A stretch of 62,263 nucleotides of DNA from Gammaproteobacteria bacterium (GCA_027452045.1 DAIDHH010000059.1:1-62263), one strand, 5' to 3'; shown: positions 41,376 through 51,711, counted from the first letter of the stretch. Notes: generated by a model from the sequence alone, not told the origin. Numbers and translations: made by a program.

Positions 41376-43439
41376 TCAAGTCCAGCGGCCGCGCGCGGCC
41401 GCCTGTTTCAGCCGCGGCGCCGGCAGCCAGCGCCGGCCATGGCTTGGCGCCAAGGCTTCCATGGTCTCGATGACCTTGTCGAGCCCCTCATGTTCGGCCC
41501 AGAACATCGGCCCGCCCTTGTAGGCCGGGAAGCCATAGCCGTGGACGTAGACGATGTCGATGTCCCCGGCGCGCACCGCGATTCCCTCATCGAGGATCTT
41601 CGCCCCCTCGTTGACCAGCGGATGGAGCAGCCGCGCGAGGATCTCGGCATCGGGGATGTCCCGGCGCTCGATTCCGAGCTCGCGCGATATGCCTTCGATG
41701 AGCGCGAGCACCTCGGGGTCGCTGCGGCGGGTACGGCCCTCGTAGAGGTAGAAGCCTCGGCCGCTCTTCTGCCCGAGGCGGCCGGACTCGGCCATGCGCT
41801 GCAGGATGGGCGACCAGCGCTCATCCTCCGGGAGCGTGCGATTGCGCCGGATGGCCCAGCCGACATCGTTGCCGGCGAGGTCGCGCATCGCGAGCGGGCC
41901 CATGGCGAAGCCGAACGCCTCGATCACCCGATCGATCTGCTCGGGGCTCGCTCCCTCCTCGAGCAACCGTTCCGCCTCGGCGCCGTAGTACTGCAGCATC
42001 CGGTTGCCGATGAATCCGTCGCAGTTGCCGGCGAGCACCGCGACCTTGCCGAGCGTGCGCGCAAGGGCCATGACCGTGGCGAGCGTCTGGGGCGAGGTCT
42101 TCGCGCCACGGACGTTCTCCATGAGCTTCATCACATGGGCGGGGCTGAAGAAGTGCGTCCCGAGCACCTGCTGCGGCCGGGAGGTCGCCTCGGCGATCAG
42201 ATCGATATCGAGCGTCGAGGTGTTGGTTGCCAGGATGGCGTGCTCGGGCGCATGGCGGTCGAGCTCGGCGAAGATCCGCCGCTTGAGCCCCGGATCCTCG
42301 AACACCGCCTCGATGACGATATCGACGGTAGAGAGGGACTCGTAGTCGGTGGTCGTGCCGATCAGCGACAGCGCCCAATCGACCTTCTCCTGCGTGAGGC
42401 TGCCGCGCTCCACCGAGCCGGCATAGTGGCCGCGGATCCCGGCCATGCCGCGCTCGAGCGCATCGGAAGACACATCCAACAGGGTCACCGGGACGCCCGC
42501 GTTCGCGAAGCACATCGCGATACCCGAGCCCATCGTCCCGGCCCCGACGACCGCCGCCCGACGGATCGGCTGCGCAGTGACCTCCGGTCCCACCCCCGGG
42601 ATCCGTCTCGCTTCGCGCTCGGCGTGAAAGACGTGCATCAGCGCCCTGCGCTGCGGACTTTCGCGGCACTCGAGGTACAACTTGCGCTCGATTTTGAACG
42701 CCTCGGCCCGCTCCCTGGAGCAGGCCGCCTCGATGGCCTCACAGACGCGTTGCGGGGCGAGCTGACCGCGATATTTCTTTGCGACCTTCGCCCTCCAGGT
42801 GGCGAAGAGCTCTGGATCCACTCCCTCGATCTTCTCGCCGCGCGCGCTCGCCAACGGCAGCGGCTTGCCGCTGTCCGCCAGGCGCTGTGCGAGGGAGGCA
42901 GCCTCTGCGAGCGGGTCGGCGGCGATCGCATCGAGCAGACCCAACTCGAGCGCCCGCGATGCCGGCAGCTGCGCCCCGGAAGTGATCGCCTCGAGCGCCG
43001 CCTCGGGGCCTGCGAGGCGGGTGAACCGCTGCGTCCCCCCCGCTCCGGGAATGAGCCCGAGCTTCACCTCGGGCAGGCCCACTCGGGCATCCGGGGATGC
43101 CACCCGCGCGTGACAGGTGAGGGCGAGCTCGAACCCGCCGCCGAGCGCGGTGCCGGTGATCGCGGCCACGACGGGCTTGCCGATGGCTTCGATCTGCGCC
43201 TGAACGTCAAGGAGTATGGGAGGCGCGAAGGCGAGTCCCGTGGCGATCTCGTTGATGTCGGCGCCGGCCGGAAAGCTTCCCTTGGCGCCGATGACGATGC
43301 CCCGCACCGCGGGATCGGCGGCGGCGCGGCGGATGCCCTCCACCAGGCCCTCGCGCACCAGGAGGCTGAGCGCGTTGACCGGCGGGTTGTCGATCTCCAG
43401 CACGGCCACCTCGGCCGCGAGACGATAGTTCGTAGCCAT
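41376..43439 (-). CDS. FadB/FadJ-like enoyl-CoA hydratase + 3-hydroxyacyl-CoA dehydrogenase
   Basis: 687 residues from ATG at 43439. The N-terminal crotonase domain ([39 protein letters not shown] with both acidic residues) is followed by the dehydrogenase with [20 protein letters not shown] and [16 protein letters not shown] (catalytic His). It is shorter than E. coli FadB (729) and resembles peroxisomal-type multifunctional enzymes. It precedes psrA on the same strand but is separated by the psrA promoter. It gives the strain a second hydratase/dehydrogenase beside the fadN-like one. Confidence 0.9.
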   Translation of the reverse strand: MATNYRLAAEVAVLEIDNPPVNALSLLVREGLVEGIRRAAADPAVRGIVIGAKGSFPAGADINEIATGLAFAPPILLDVQAQIEAIGKPVVAAITGTALGGGFELALTCHARVASPDARVGLPEVKLGLIPGAGGTQRFTRLAGPEAALEAITSGAQLPASRALELGLLDAIAADPLAEAASLAQRLADSGKPLPLASARGEKIEGVDPELFATWRAKVAKKYRGQLAPQRVCEAIEAACSRERAEAFKIERKLYLECRESPQRRALMHVFHAEREARRIPGVGPEVTAQPIRRAAVVGAGTMGSGIAMCFANAGVPVTLLDVSSDALERGMAGIRGHYAGSVERGSLTQEKVDWALSLIGTTTDYESLSTVDIVIEAVFEDPGLKRRIFAELDRHAPEHAILATNTSTLDIDLIAEATSRPQQVLGTHFFSPAHVMKLMENVRGAKTSPQTLATVMALARTLGKVAVLAGNCDGFIGNRMLQYYGAEAERLLEEGASPEQIDRVIEAFGFAMGPLAMRDLAGNDVGWAIRRNRTLPEDERWSPILQRMAESGRLGQKSGRGFYLYEGRTRRSDPEVLALIEGISRELGIERRDIPDAEILARLLHPLVNEGAKILDEGIAVRAGDIDIVYVHGYGFPAYKGGPMFWAEHEGLDKVIETMEALAPSHGRRWLPAPRLKQAAARGRWT

Positions 43440-43485
43440 GGGGCCCCCCGATGCCGTCATCGCGCGATGGTAGCTGCGAACTTGG

Positions 43486-43508
43486 CCCGGCGCGAGGGCC
43501 GCGCCGGG
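43486..43508 (-). terminator. Hairpin after cysNC
   Basis: CCCGGCGCG (43486-43494) and CGCGCCGGG (43500-43508) form a perfect 9-bp stem with a 5-base loop, just beyond the cysNC stop. There is no T-tract, so termination could be Rho-assisted or weak. Confidence 0.5.
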
Positions 43509-43518
43509 GGCAACCGGG

Positions 43519-45417
43519 TCAGTAGGTGATGATGTGCTGCTCGCGCAGCGCATCGAGCACGCGCCGCGCGGCCTGCTCCGGGCCATCGCGCGTCTCGAGC
43601 ACCACCTCGGGGCTCTCGGGCGGCTCGTACGGCGAATCGATGCCCGTGAAGTTCTTGATCTTGCCCTCGAGCGCCCGGGCATACAGGCCCTTCGGGTCGC
43701 GCCGCTTGCACTCCTCGATCGGGGTGTCGACGAAGACCTCGACGAATTCCCCTGCATCGACGAGCTCCCGCACCATGCGCCGCTCGGCCCTGAAGGGCGA
43801 GATGAACGAGCACAGCACGATCGCCCCGGCGTCGACGAACAGCCGGGCGACCTCGCCCACGCGCCGGATGTTCTCCACGCGGTCGGCGTCGGTGAAGCCG
43901 AGATCGCGATTGAGGCCGTGCCGGACGTTGTCGCCGTCCAGCATGTAGGTGTGCGCTCCGAGGGCGTGCAGTTCGCGCTCGACGATGTTGGCGATGGTGC
44001 TCTTGCCCGAGCCCGAAAGGCCCGTGAACCACAGGATCGCCGGACGGTGGCCGTTCAGGCGCGCGCGCGCGGTCTTGTCCACGAGCAGCGCCTGGCGGTG
44101 GATGTTGGTCGCGCGGCGCAGGCCGAAGCTGATCATGCCGGCCCCGGCGGTGGCGTGGGTGAAACGGTCGATCAGCACGAAGGCGCCGGTCTCGCGGTTC
44201 TCGGCATAGGGATCGAAGGCCACCGGGGTCGCGGTGCCGAGATTGCAGAAGCCGATCTCATTGAGCTGCAGCGTCTTGGCGGCGATGTGCTCGAGGGTGT
44301 TGACGTCGGTCTTGTGCTTGAGGCTGGTGATGCGCGCCGGCACGAACCGGGTGCCGATACGCATCAGGTAGGAGCGTCCGGGGAGCATCGGCTCCTCGAT
44401 CATCCACAGCACCTGCGCGGCGAACTGATCGACCACCTCCGGCCGCGAGTCCGCCTGAGCGAGCACATCGCCTCGCGCCACGTCCACCTCGTCGGCGAGG
44501 GTCAGCGTGACGGCATCTCCGGCGCAGGCCTCCGCCAGGTCTCCATCGGCGGTGACGATGCGCGATACGGTGCTCTCGCGGCCCGAGCCCGCCACCACCA
44601 CGCGATCCCCGGGCCGCACCCGGCCGGAGGCCACGGTGCCCGAGAAGCCGCGGAAATCGAGGTCGGGACGGTTGACCCACTGCACGGGGAAGCGGAACGG
44701 CTTCTCCTCGATCTCCTCCTCGACATCGAGCGACTCCAGGTGCTCGATGAGCGTCGGGCCCTCGTACCAGCGCATGTGCTCCGAGCGGCGGATGACGTTG
44801 TCGCCGTAGCGCGCCGAGAGCGGGATGGGCGTGATCGAGCTGAACTCGAGCGCTTTAGCGAAGCCGAGATAGTCGGCAACGATGTGGTGGAATCGCTCGC
44901 CGGAGAAGTCCACGAGATCGATCTTGTTGACCGCGAGCACCACGTGCTTGATGCCAAGGAGCGAGCAGATGTAGCTGTGCCGGCGCGTCTGGGTGAGCAC
45001 GCCCTTGCGCGCATCGATCAGGATGACGGCCGCCTGGCAGTTGGAGGCTCCGGTCGCCATGTTGCGCGTGTACTGCTCGTGACCCGGCGTATCGGCCACG
45101 ATGAAGGCGCGGCGCTGCGTGGAGAAGTACCGGTAGGCCACATCGATGGTGATGCCCTGCTCGCGCTCGGCCTGAAGCCCATCGACGAGCAGCGCGAGAT
45201 CGAGCTCCTCGCCCGTCGTGCCGTGCTTGCGGCTGTCGCGCTCGAGCACGGTGAGCTGGTCCTCGAGGACGAGCTGGGTGTCATAGAGCAGCCGGCCGAT
45301 GAGCGTCGACTTGCCATCGTCCACCGAGCCGCAGGTAAGAAAGCGCAGCAGCGCCTTCTCGGGACCGCCCGCGCCGGAGGGACTCACGGTTACTTCGGTG
45401 TGTGCGCCAGAGGTCAT
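43519..45417 (-). CDS. cysNC: Fused sulfate adenylyltransferase subunit 1 / adenylylsulfate kinase
   Basis: 632 residues. The N-terminal GTPase has G1 [17 protein letters not shown]3 [12 protein letters not shown] and G4 NKIDLVD, then beta-barrel domains. From about residue 455 comes the APS kinase with P-loop [27 protein letters not shown] and [19 protein letters not shown]. CysN drives ATP sulfurylase by GTP hydrolysis and CysC phosphorylates APS to PAPS. It follows cysD by 12 bases. Confidence 0.95.
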   Translation of the reverse strand: MTSGAHTEVTVSPSGAGGPEKALLRFLTCGSVDDGKSTLIGRLLYDTQLVLEDQLTVLERDSRKHGTTGEELDLALLVDGLQAEREQGITIDVAYRYFSTQRRAFIVADTPGHEQYTRNMATGASNCQAAVILIDARKGVLTQTRRHSYICSLLGIKHVVLAVNKIDLVDFSGERFHHIVADYLGFAKALEFSSITPIPLSARYGDNVIRRSEHMRWYEGPTLIEHLESLDVEEEIEEKPFRFPVQWVNRPDLDFRGFSGTVASGRVRPGDRVVVAGSGRESTVSRIVTADGDLAEACAGDAVTLTLADEVDVARGDVLAQADSRPEVVDQFAAQVLWMIEEPMLPGRSYLMRIGTRFVPARITSLKHKTDVNTLEHIAAKTLQLNEIGFCNLGTATPVAFDPYAENRETGAFVLIDRFTHATAGAGMISFGLRRATNIHRQALLVDKTARARLNGHRPAILWFTGLSGSGKSTIANIVERELHALGAHTYMLDGDNVRHGLNRDLGFTDADRVENIRRVGEVARLFVDAGAIVLCSFISPFRAERRMVRELVDAGEFVEVFVDTPIEECKRRDPKGLYARALEGKIKNFTGIDSPYEPPESPEVVLETRDGPEQAARRVLDALREQHIITY

Positions 45418-45429
45418 CGCGGCAAGCCC

Positions 45430-46359
45430 TCAGAAATACCCGTCACGTTTCTTCTTCTCCATGGAGGCGGCCTCGTCGCTGTCGATGAGCCGGCCAGAGC
45501 GCTCCGAGGTGCGCGTCGCGAGCATCTCGGCGATGATGTCATCGAGCGTCGTCGCGGTGCTCTCGATCGCGGCCGAGAGCGGATAGCAGCCGAGGGAGCG
45601 AAAGCGCACCATGCGCATCTGCAAGCTCTCCCCCGGTCTCAGGGGCAGCCGCTCGTCATCGCGCATGATGAGCTGGCCGTCGCGCTCGAGCACGGGCCGC
45701 GGGGCGGCGAAGTACAGCGGCACCACCGGAATGCTCTCCGCGCGGGTGTACTGCCAGATGTCGAGCTCCGTCCAGTTCGAGAGCGGAAAGACGCGGATGG
45801 TCTCCCCCTTGCTGATCTTGGTGTTGAAGAGGCTCCAGAGCTCCGGCCGCTGGTTGCGCGGATCCCAGACATGGCCGGCGGAGCGGAAGGAGAAGATGCG
45901 CTCCTTGGCGCGGCTTTTCTCCTCGTCGCGCCGCGCGCCGCCGAAGGCGGCATCGAATCCCCATTTGTCGAGCGCCTGCTTCAGCGCCTCGGTCTTCATC
46001 ACCTGGGTATGGAGCTGCGAGCCGGAGGTGATCGGATTGATGCCGCGGGCCAGGCCTTCCGGATTGGTGTGCACGAGAAGCTTCAGGCCATAGCGCGCCG
46101 CGACCTCATCGCGGTGGCGGATCATGTCGCGGAATTTCCAGGTGGTATCGATGTGCAGCAGCGGGAAAGGCGGCTTCGAAGGATAGAACGCCTTCAGCGC
46201 GAGGTGCAGCATGACCCCGGAGTCCTTGCCGATGGAGTAGAGCATCACGGGGTTGCGGAACTCCGCCACCACCTCGCGCAGGATCCCGATGGACTCGGAC
46301 TCCAGGCGTTTCAGGTGCTGCGAGAGCTGCGTTCGGGACAGTGTCGTGGTGGTTGTCAT
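45430..46359 (-). CDS. cysD: Sulfate adenylyltransferase subunit 2
   Basis: 309 residues. The PP-loop is [15 protein letters not shown] near residue 45, followed by [33 protein letters not shown] and [15 protein letters not shown]-like segments ([16 protein letters not shown]). The tail [20 protein letters not shown] is typical. With CysN it makes APS from sulfate and ATP. It lies between cysQ and cysNC in one operon. Confidence 0.95.
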   Translation of the reverse strand: MTTTTTLSRTQLSQHLKRLESESIGILREVVAEFRNPVMLYSIGKDSGVMLHLALKAFYPSKPPFPLLHIDTTWKFRDMIRHRDEVAARYGLKLLVHTNPEGLARGINPITSGSQLHTQVMKTEALKQALDKWGFDAAFGGARRDEEKSRAKERIFSFRSAGHVWDPRNQRPELWSLFNTKISKGETIRVFPLSNWTELDIWQYTRAESIPVVPLYFAAPRPVLERDGQLIMRDDERLPLRPGESLQMRMVRFRSLGCYPLSAAIESTATTLDDIIAEMLATRTSERSGRLIDSDEAASMEKKKRDGYF

Positions 46360-46365
46360 GCGCGA

Positions 46366-47178
46366 TCAGGACGAGAGCGGAAAGAGCTCGAGGGGGCCGC
46401 CGGCGACGAAGTATGAATTGCGGAATTGCGGTTTGCCATAGCGCAGCGGCTCCCCGCCCGGAGCGAGCACCTGCCCGCCCGAGGCGGCGAGCACGGCGTG
46501 GCCTGCGGCGGTGTCCCACTCCATGGTGGGCCCGAGACGCGGGTAGAGGTCCGCCTCCCCGGAGGCGACCAGGCAGAACTTGAGCGAGGAGCCCACCGAC
46601 ACCCGGTGCCGCACGGTGTAGTGATGCAGATAGGCTTCCGTTTCCGGGGTCGAGTGCGAGCGCGACACGACGGCCGTAAGCCCATCGGCGGGGACCGGCC
46701 GCACGTGCAGCCTCTCGCGTGGGCCCGAGGGACTCTGGTCGGTGCGGCGCAAGCAGCGGTAGGCATGCGCAGCGGCAACATCACCGGCGTAGAGCATTCC
46801 GCTCACCGGCGCGTAGACCACTCCGAGCGCCGGGCGGCCGCCCCGGATGAGGGCGATGTTGACCGTGAAGTCCCCCCGCCGATGGATGAACTCCTTGGTG
46901 CCATCCAAGGGATCGACCAGGAAGAACGACTCACCGACTTCGGGGGTGCGCCCCTCGGCGACCGACTCCTCGGCCACCACCGGGATCTGCGGAGCGAGGC
47001 GCGAGAGATGCTCGAGGATGATGACCTCGGAGGCTCGGTCGGCCTCGGTCACCGGCGAGAGGTCGGCTTTGTGCTCGACCGCGACCCCGCTGCGATAGAG
47101 CGCGTGCGCGGCCACGCCGGCCGCGTGGGCCGCCCCGAGCAGGGCTTCGAGCAATTCTGAGTCGCTGATTGATGACAC
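46366..47178 (-). CDS. cysQ: 3'(2'),5'-bisphosphate nucleotidase CysQ
   Basis: 270 residues from GTG at 47178. The inositol-monophosphatase-fold metal sites are VAEESV, LVDPLDGTKEFIHR and MEWDTAAGHAVL. It hydrolyses PAP (and PAPS) to AMP, preventing a toxic by-product and balancing the sulfate activation products of cysD/cysNC, which start six bases beyond its stop. A TAGACT box at 47211-47206 (minus) could be the operon's -10. Confidence 0.92.
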   Translation of the reverse strand: MSSISDSELLEALLGAAHAAGVAAHALYRSGVAVEHKADLSPVTEADRASEVIILEHLSRLAPQIPVVAEESVAEGRTPEVGESFFLVDPLDGTKEFIHRRGDFTVNIALIRGGRPALGVVYAPVSGMLYAGDVAAAHAYRCLRRTDQSPSGPRERLHVRPVPADGLTAVVSRSHSTPETEAYLHHYTVRHRVSVGSSLKFCLVASGEADLYPRLGPTMEWDTAAGHAVLAASGGQVLAPGGEPLRYGKPQFRNSYFVAGGPLELFPLSS

Positions 47179-47289
47179 CGGCGCATCCGTCGTGAGCGGA
47201 CGCCCAGTCTACACAATGCCCCGCCCGACGGCCCGTCCCGCGGGCCGCCGGTGGCCAGATTTTTGGGCTATGTGATTAGGCTCTCACGT

Positions 47290-47871
47290 TCAGCCCTGTC
47301 GCACGGCCTCGACCTGGATGTGCAGGCGCACCCACATTTGAAAGCCGAACGCCTTGCCGAAGGACATGCCGTAGCGGGCCCGATCGAACTCGGCAAACGC
47401 GTCCGCGCCGCAGCGGTACTGGTGCATCATCGCCACCTCCTTGCACTCGAAATGGCGGATATCGAGCGTGAGCGGCCGGGTCACCCCACGGAGCGTGAAC
47501 GTGCCGACCACCTTGGTCGGGGCTCCGTTCCTGAAGTCCGCGAGTTTGCCCGCATAGCTGGCGGTCGGGTAGCGGGCCACATCGAGGAGGTTGGGTCCCC
47601 GCGCATCCTTGTTGAGCTGGGCATTGCCGAAATCGTCCGAGGCTGTCTGCACGGTCACCTTTACGGAGCCGGTATGGGCCTTGCGGTCCATGACGATGGT
47701 GCAGCTCGACTCGGTGAACATGCCGCGCCACACCGACAGGCCCCCCATGTGATCGGCCGCGAAACTCGGGTGCGTATGGGCCGGATCACACACATAGGTC
47801 ACGGGCTTGGCGAAGGCGGTGCCGGACAGCGCCAGCAAACCGAGCGGCAGGACGAGCTTGCGCAGACTCAT
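47290..47871 (-). CDS. YceI family periplasmic lipid-binding-like protein
   Basis: 193 residues with a clear signal peptide (KLVLPLGLLALSGTAFA, cleavage before KP). The mature part shows the YceI pattern: YVCDPAHTHPSFAADHMGG, MFTESSCTIVMDRKA, and TLRGVTRPLTLDIRHFEC. The lipocalin-like barrel binds isoprenoid quinone-like molecules in structurally known relatives; the physiological role is unclear. An AAGGAG site precedes the ATG. The terminator hairpin of the upstream gene lies just before it. Confidence 0.88.
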   Translation of the reverse strand: MSLRKLVLPLGLLALSGTAFAKPVTYVCDPAHTHPSFAADHMGGLSVWRGMFTESSCTIVMDRKAHTGSVKVTVQTASDDFGNAQLNKDARGPNLLDVARYPTASYAGKLADFRNGAPTKVVGTFTLRGVTRPLTLDIRHFECKEVAMMHQYRCGADAFAEFDRARYGMSFGKAFGFQMWVRLHIQVEAVRQG

Positions 47872-47894
47872 GGGTGCTCCTTATCTGGTTGAAA

Positions 47895-47938
47895 GCGCCC
47901 CGCGGCATGACCCGATCCTGGTCATTCCCGCGGGGCGT
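47895..47938 (-). terminator. Hairpin after the 754-residue secreted protein gene
   Basis: CGCCCCGCGG (47896-47905) pairs with CCGCGGGGCG (47928-47937), extended by ATGACC/GGTCAT around a 7-base loop. On the minus strand it is followed by CTTTCAA. It separates the secreted protein gene from yceI. Confidence 0.55.
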
Positions 47939-47975
47939 TCCCGGGCAGCTTACCGGCTGGCCTCCCGGTCCGCTA

Positions 47976-48013
47976 GAAGTTACACGGAGTTAACCGGTCT
48001 GCGCGCGCTATGG
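47976..48013 (+). repeat. Imperfect direct repeat, copy 1
   Basis: GAAGTTACA and the bases after it match copy 2 at 50513 at 21 of the first 26 positions and about 29 of 38 overall. This copy spans the 3' end of the secreted protein gene (stop at 48010-48008). Confidence 0.5.
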
Positions 48014-50272
48014 GCTGAAGGAGTTCACCGAGGTGCCCCAGTTGGCGAAGCCGTCCCGGGTGCCGCCACAAGTGCCCAAAGCGAGCACATCGAACGCACT
48101 GCCGGTGCAGTTCGCGTACTGGATGTACTCGTTGGCGAAGTAGATCTTTTCGGTGAGAGGATCGAAGACGCCCTGGGAGTAATCGCCCCACCGTGGTCCC
48201 AGGTATTCACTGAAGCCATCCTGCGGGGACTGACCCAGATCGACCACGTGGATCGTCCCGGGCCACGCACCGTCGTCGCCCGAGGACACCGTGACATAGG
48301 CGGTTGAGGGGTAGAAGCCCCCACCGTCCGCCCCAGTCGGACCTCCGTTGCCGGTGAGCGTGAAGACGAGCACGCCCGGTCCGTCGTCGGGCGCAATCAG
48401 ATCCGGCATCGACAGATCCTCGTGTACCGGCGCCACGTAGCCCTCTCCTGCGAGCGAGAACGAGCCCCCATGGTCGAACCCCTCGGTGTTCACCACGTAG
48501 TACACGGCGCCCATGTGACTCTCCGCGCTCGCCTCGCCCGGGAACGATTCGCTGAGCGCGGTCGAGACCGCCCCCCAGAGCTTGCCCTGGCCCTGCGAAG
48601 CCTGGGTGAAGTTGTCGCCGTTGGTGGCGATACCGCCCTCGGGACAACTCGATACCGTCAGACCCAGGACGCCGCAGTCATCGCCAAGCGGTATCGGACC
48701 GGCCTTCTGTGGCGCGAGCAGTCCGGGATCGAAGTAAGCATCAACCCCAGACAACAGCTGACCGCCGAAGCGGATCGCCGCGCAGCTCTCGCAGGCCGGG
48801 CTGTCGAGCGCGGACAGCTCCGTCCAGTCGAACACCGCAAGTCGCGTGTCCCCGCTGCCGTAGAAATCAAGCGTCTCCAGCATGAACGCCGAGCCGCCAT
48901 GGCTGTTGTCGAATTGCCGCGGATCCGGCGGCATTGCCGGGATCACCGAGTACCAGCAGGTGAAACCGGTCGCCGCGCAGGTTCCGTCCGGTGTGCTCAG
49001 CGTGCCCATGTTCTCGATCGCCACGTTGAAGGCCGGATTCGGCGATCCATCGCCGAGAGTGACCGGCAAGCCCGCCTCCAGGGCGGCCTTGTCGAAAGCG
49101 AACTCCTGCGCCCCGTTAAAGAAGTGACCGCCAATGCCGGGTGTGACCAGCGGAAACTCGTCGTAGAAGAGGAGGAACGCATCGCGGCTGACCGCGGTCT
49201 TGGTGAAGTCGTTGAGCAGGTACGGCGCTCCGAGCTCGGCCGGATTGTAATTGGCGTTGAGATAGTAGACGTAGTACGGCCCGTACGGACTTGCGCCCTG
49301 TGTTACTGCGATGACTTCGTAACAGGTGTCGGCTACTCCAGCGAAGCAACCGGAAAAGGTTCCACCGCTCGCCTCGGAGCTGGCCGAGGCGAACTCGGTG
49401 AAGAACCAGTGACCGCCGTTGGCGTGGTCGTAGTTGCACGAGACGTCCCCACCGCTCGACCAGCCTTTCGCGGTCAGGCCCATCAGCGTGTCGAGCGGTA
49501 TCACCCCGGACGCCCGCCGCAGCGCAGTGTTGAAGAAGAGCACCTCGCCGATGTTGTTCGACTCCACGACGTAGCCGTTCCCCGCGCACAGCCCCTGGTC
49601 CGGTGGCTCGATGTCACCCAACGGGTTGGTCGGCATCGTGCCCGAGTCGACCGCGTCGATCCCCTTCACGCCTCTCGCACCGGGCGCGATCAGACTGATC
49701 GCATTGCAATAGCCACCGGAGGACATACACCCGATCTGCGGCGGGCGGCTGCGCGCAAGACCCTCGCTTGCGGAGCGCGCGGCCTCAAACTGCGGGTAGG
49801 GCGCCAGGCGCAGCCCACCCCGATAAGCGGCGACGGCGGCCTTGACGGCATCCCGCATCGACCTGCCGGGCACCGTCGCGTGAGCGAGGGCGGCGGAATA
49901 TGCGGCCATTGCGGCTTGCATCCGCGCGGCATTGACGTGGCCCGGCGCCCGTTGCGTGGCGAGCCTCGCCGGATGTGATCCCGAGCCGAGCGCGTACGCG
50001 ATGGTCGAGGCGACGAGGGTCGGACCGCTCAACAGGGTGCACCCGCTCGCGCAACCCGTCGCCGCCGGACCCACGAAGGTCGGTGGCGCGCTGCCGAGGC
50101 TCGATACCGTGACCGTGCCGTCACCGCTTGCCGGCGCGTTGCCGGGAGCGGCGGACACTCCGGTCGAGAGGATGATCAACAGAAGCGGGACCGAGATCCG
50201 GAACAGACTCCCCGGGAGATCGAAGTAACGGACAGAGGTTGGACCATGAGCCTTGATGCGCCGAGCGATCAT
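48008..50272 (-). CDS. Large secreted protein of unknown function, possibly beta-propeller-like
   Basis: 754 residues from ATG at 50272, five bases after GGAGA; a TTG at 50290 is upstream of that site. A long signal peptide (LFRISVPLLLIILSTGVSA, then APGN) directs it out of the cytoplasm. Many paired cysteines suggest disulfides. The middle (GGDVSCNYDHANGGHWFFTE, then CYEVIAVTQGASPYGPYYVY) and the C-terminal RWGDYSQGVFDP...NEY recall, from memory, unnamed secreted proteins with YD-x-RW, GAYY and WGDYS-DP-NEY signatures in repeated beta-sheet blades. No catalytic motif is recognised. Base composition looks less GC-rich than its neighbours. It stands alone between hairpins. Confidence 0.75.
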   Translation of the reverse strand: MIARRIKAHGPTSVRYFDLPGSLFRISVPLLLIILSTGVSAAPGNAPASGDGTVTVSSLGSAPPTFVGPAATGCASGCTLLSGPTLVASTIAYALGSGSHPARLATQRAPGHVNAARMQAAMAAYSAALAHATVPGRSMRDAVKAAVAAYRGGLRLAPYPQFEAARSASEGLARSRPPQIGCMSSGGYCNAISLIAPGARGVKGIDAVDSGTMPTNPLGDIEPPDQGLCAGNGYVVESNNIGEVLFFNTALRRASGVIPLDTLMGLTAKGWSSGGDVSCNYDHANGGHWFFTEFASASSEASGGTFSGCFAGVADTCYEVIAVTQGASPYGPYYVYYLNANYNPAELGAPYLLNDFTKTAVSRDAFLLFYDEFPLVTPGIGGHFFNGAQEFAFDKAALEAGLPVTLGDGSPNPAFNVAIENMGTLSTPDGTCAATGFTCWYSVIPAMPPDPRQFDNSHGGSAFMLETLDFYGSGDTRLAVFDWTELSALDSPACESCAAIRFGGQLLSGVDAYFDPGLLAPQKAGPIPLGDDCGVLGLTVSSCPEGGIATNGDNFTQASQGQGKLWGAVSTALSESFPGEASAESHMGAVYYVVNTEGFDHGGSFSLAGEGYVAPVHEDLSMPDLIAPDDGPGVLVFTLTGNGGPTGADGGGFYPSTAYVTVSSGDDGAWPGTIHVVDLGQSPQDGFSEYLGPRWGDYSQGVFDPLTEKIYFANEYIQYANCTGSAFDVLALGTCGGTRDGFANWGTSVNSFSP

Positions 50273-50383
50273 CGGACTCTCCTCACTCAAATTGTTACTT
50301 GAACGTGTGCTCTTCGACTTGTTGTTTGTAGTCTGAAGAAATTCGCAGATGCGACGTTTCAGTCAATCACAATCTGCGGCAAT

Positions 50384-50389
50384 TGTCAA
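50384..50389 (-). promoter_or_regulatory. Consensus -35 hexamer upstream of the secreted protein gene
   Basis: A perfect TTGACA lies about 110 bases before the start in an A/T-rich stretch (about 50283-50390). No convincing -10 sits 17 bases away, so this is only a hint of where the promoter is. Confidence 0.25.
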
Positions 50390-50467
50390 GGCAAGACCGG
50401 CCCGTGGCAACACGTTCACATCGGCGCCGGCCCGCGAGTGATATCCGGGAACGGAGGACTCCCGAGC

Positions 50468-50506
50468 GGTGTTGTCGCCCGACGCGAAACGGCGGGCGAC
50501 AACACC
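50468..50506 (-). terminator. Perfect 14-bp hairpin after alanine dehydrogenase
   Basis: GGTGTTGTCGCCCG (50468-50481) and CGGGCGACAACACC (50493-50506) pair without mismatch around an 11-base loop. It lies 20 bases past the ald stop. There is no T-run in either direction. Confidence 0.6.
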
Positions 50507-50512
50507 AGGTTG

Positions 50513-50550
50513 GAAGTTACATCGAGTCAGCCGGCCTGGACGGGCGATGG
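50513..50550 (+). repeat. Imperfect direct repeat, copy 2
   Basis: This is the partner of 47976-48013, sharing GAAGTTACA exactly. It spans the 3' end and stop (50527) of alanine dehydrogenase. Confidence 0.5.
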
Positions 50551-51639
50551 CGCGAGGGGCAGCCCGAGCGCCTGCGCCACCGCCGCGTGGGTGATGCCGC
50601 CGGCATGCACGTTGAGCCCAGCCGCGAAGCCCGGATCCTTCCTGAGCGCGGCCTGCCAGCCATGATCGGCCAGCATCCTGACATAGGGAAGCGTCGCGTT
50701 GGTCAATGCGAACGTCGAAGTGCGCGCCACGGCACCCGGCATGTTGGCGACGCAGTAATGCACGACACCGTCGACGACGAAGGTGGGCTCGGCATGAGTG
50801 GTCGGCCGGCTCGTCTCGAAACAGCCCCCCTGGTCGATGGAGATGTCCACCAGCACCGAGCCTGGCTGCATGCTCGAGAGCATGGCCTTAGTTACGAGCT
50901 TCGGCGCCGCGGCGCCGGCGATCAACACCGCGCCGATCACGAGGTCGGCGTCCTTGACCAGCCGCTCGATGGCCTCGGTAGTGGAATACGCGGTGCGGAG
51001 CGAGGACCCGAACTGCGCGGAGAGCTCGCGAAGCCGCTCAAGCGAGCGATCGACCACGGTGACATCGGCATGCAGGCCGACGGCGATCTGCGCAGCATGC
51101 GTGCCCGCGACGCCGCCACCCAGGATCACGACCTTGCCCGCCGGCACGCCCGGCACTCCGCCGAGCAACACGCCTCGACCACCGTTGGCCTTCTGCAGGC
51201 TATAGGCACCCACCTGCACCGACATGCGGCCCGCAACCTCGCTCATGGGCGTGAGCAGCGGCAGCGCGCCATGGCGCGTCACCGTCTCGTAGGCGATGGC
51301 GGTCGCGCCCGATTTCATCAGGGCCTGTGCCTGCCTCGGGTCGGGGGCGAGGTGCAGATAGGTGAAGAGGATCTGCCCCGCGCGCAGCATGGCGCATTCG
51401 GGCAGCTGCGGCTCCTTCACTTTCACCACCATGTCGGCGCGCGCGAAGACCTCGGCGGCAGTGTCGACGATGGTCGCGCCCGCCGCGCGATATTCGACGT
51501 CGGCGATGCCGATGCCATTGCCGGCCCCGGCCTCGATCAGTACCTCGTGGCCGGAGGCGGCGAGCTCGCGCACTCCTGCCGGAACGAGGCCTACCCGATA
51601 TTCATGAACCTTGATTTCGCGCGGAACACCGATACGCAT
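50527..51639 (-). CDS. ald: Alanine dehydrogenase
   Basis: 370 residues, normal length. The opening [20 protein letters not shown] is the family signature; MVVKVKEPQ and [10 protein letters not shown] carry substrate residues, and [20 protein letters not shown] is the NAD-binding loop. It reversibly deaminates L-alanine to pyruvate and ammonia. It is divergent from an Lrp-type regulator 142 bases away, the arrangement seen for AldR-controlled ald genes. Confidence 0.95.
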   Translation of the reverse strand: MRIGVPREIKVHEYRVGLVPAGVRELAASGHEVLIEAGAGNGIGIADVEYRAAGATIVDTAAEVFARADMVVKVKEPQLPECAMLRAGQILFTYLHLAPDPRQAQALMKSGATAIAYETVTRHGALPLLTPMSEVAGRMSVQVGAYSLQKANGGRGVLLGGVPGVPAGKVVILGGGVAGTHAAQIAVGLHADVTVVDRSLERLRELSAQFGSSLRTAYSTTEAIERLVKDADLVIGAVLIAGAAAPKLVTKAMLSSMQPGSVLVDISIDQGGCFETSRPTTHAEPTFVVDGVVHYCVANMPGAVARTSTFALTNATLPYVRMLADHGWQAALRKDPGFAAGLNVHAGGITHAAVAQALGLPLAPSPVQAG

Positions 51640-51711
51640 GTGAGCAATTCCCCCGCAGGTGGATGACGGTGGACAGCTTAGGAAGGGCGCACCGGCGAGG
51701 GCTTGCGAAAA

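Noticed and set aside
43458-43469. Palindrome CATCGCGCGATG before the fadB-like gene
   Set aside because: Short CG-rich palindromes arise often in such DNA, and I found no matching site at related genes.
41262-43529. A 755-codon plus-strand open frame across the fadB-like gene
   Set aside because: It is a shadow of a full-length two-domain enzyme on the other strand.
43534-46416. A 960-codon plus-strand open frame across cysNC and cysD
   Set aside because: It is antisense to two well-recognised genes with full motifs, and its sequence composition is typical of a shadow frame.
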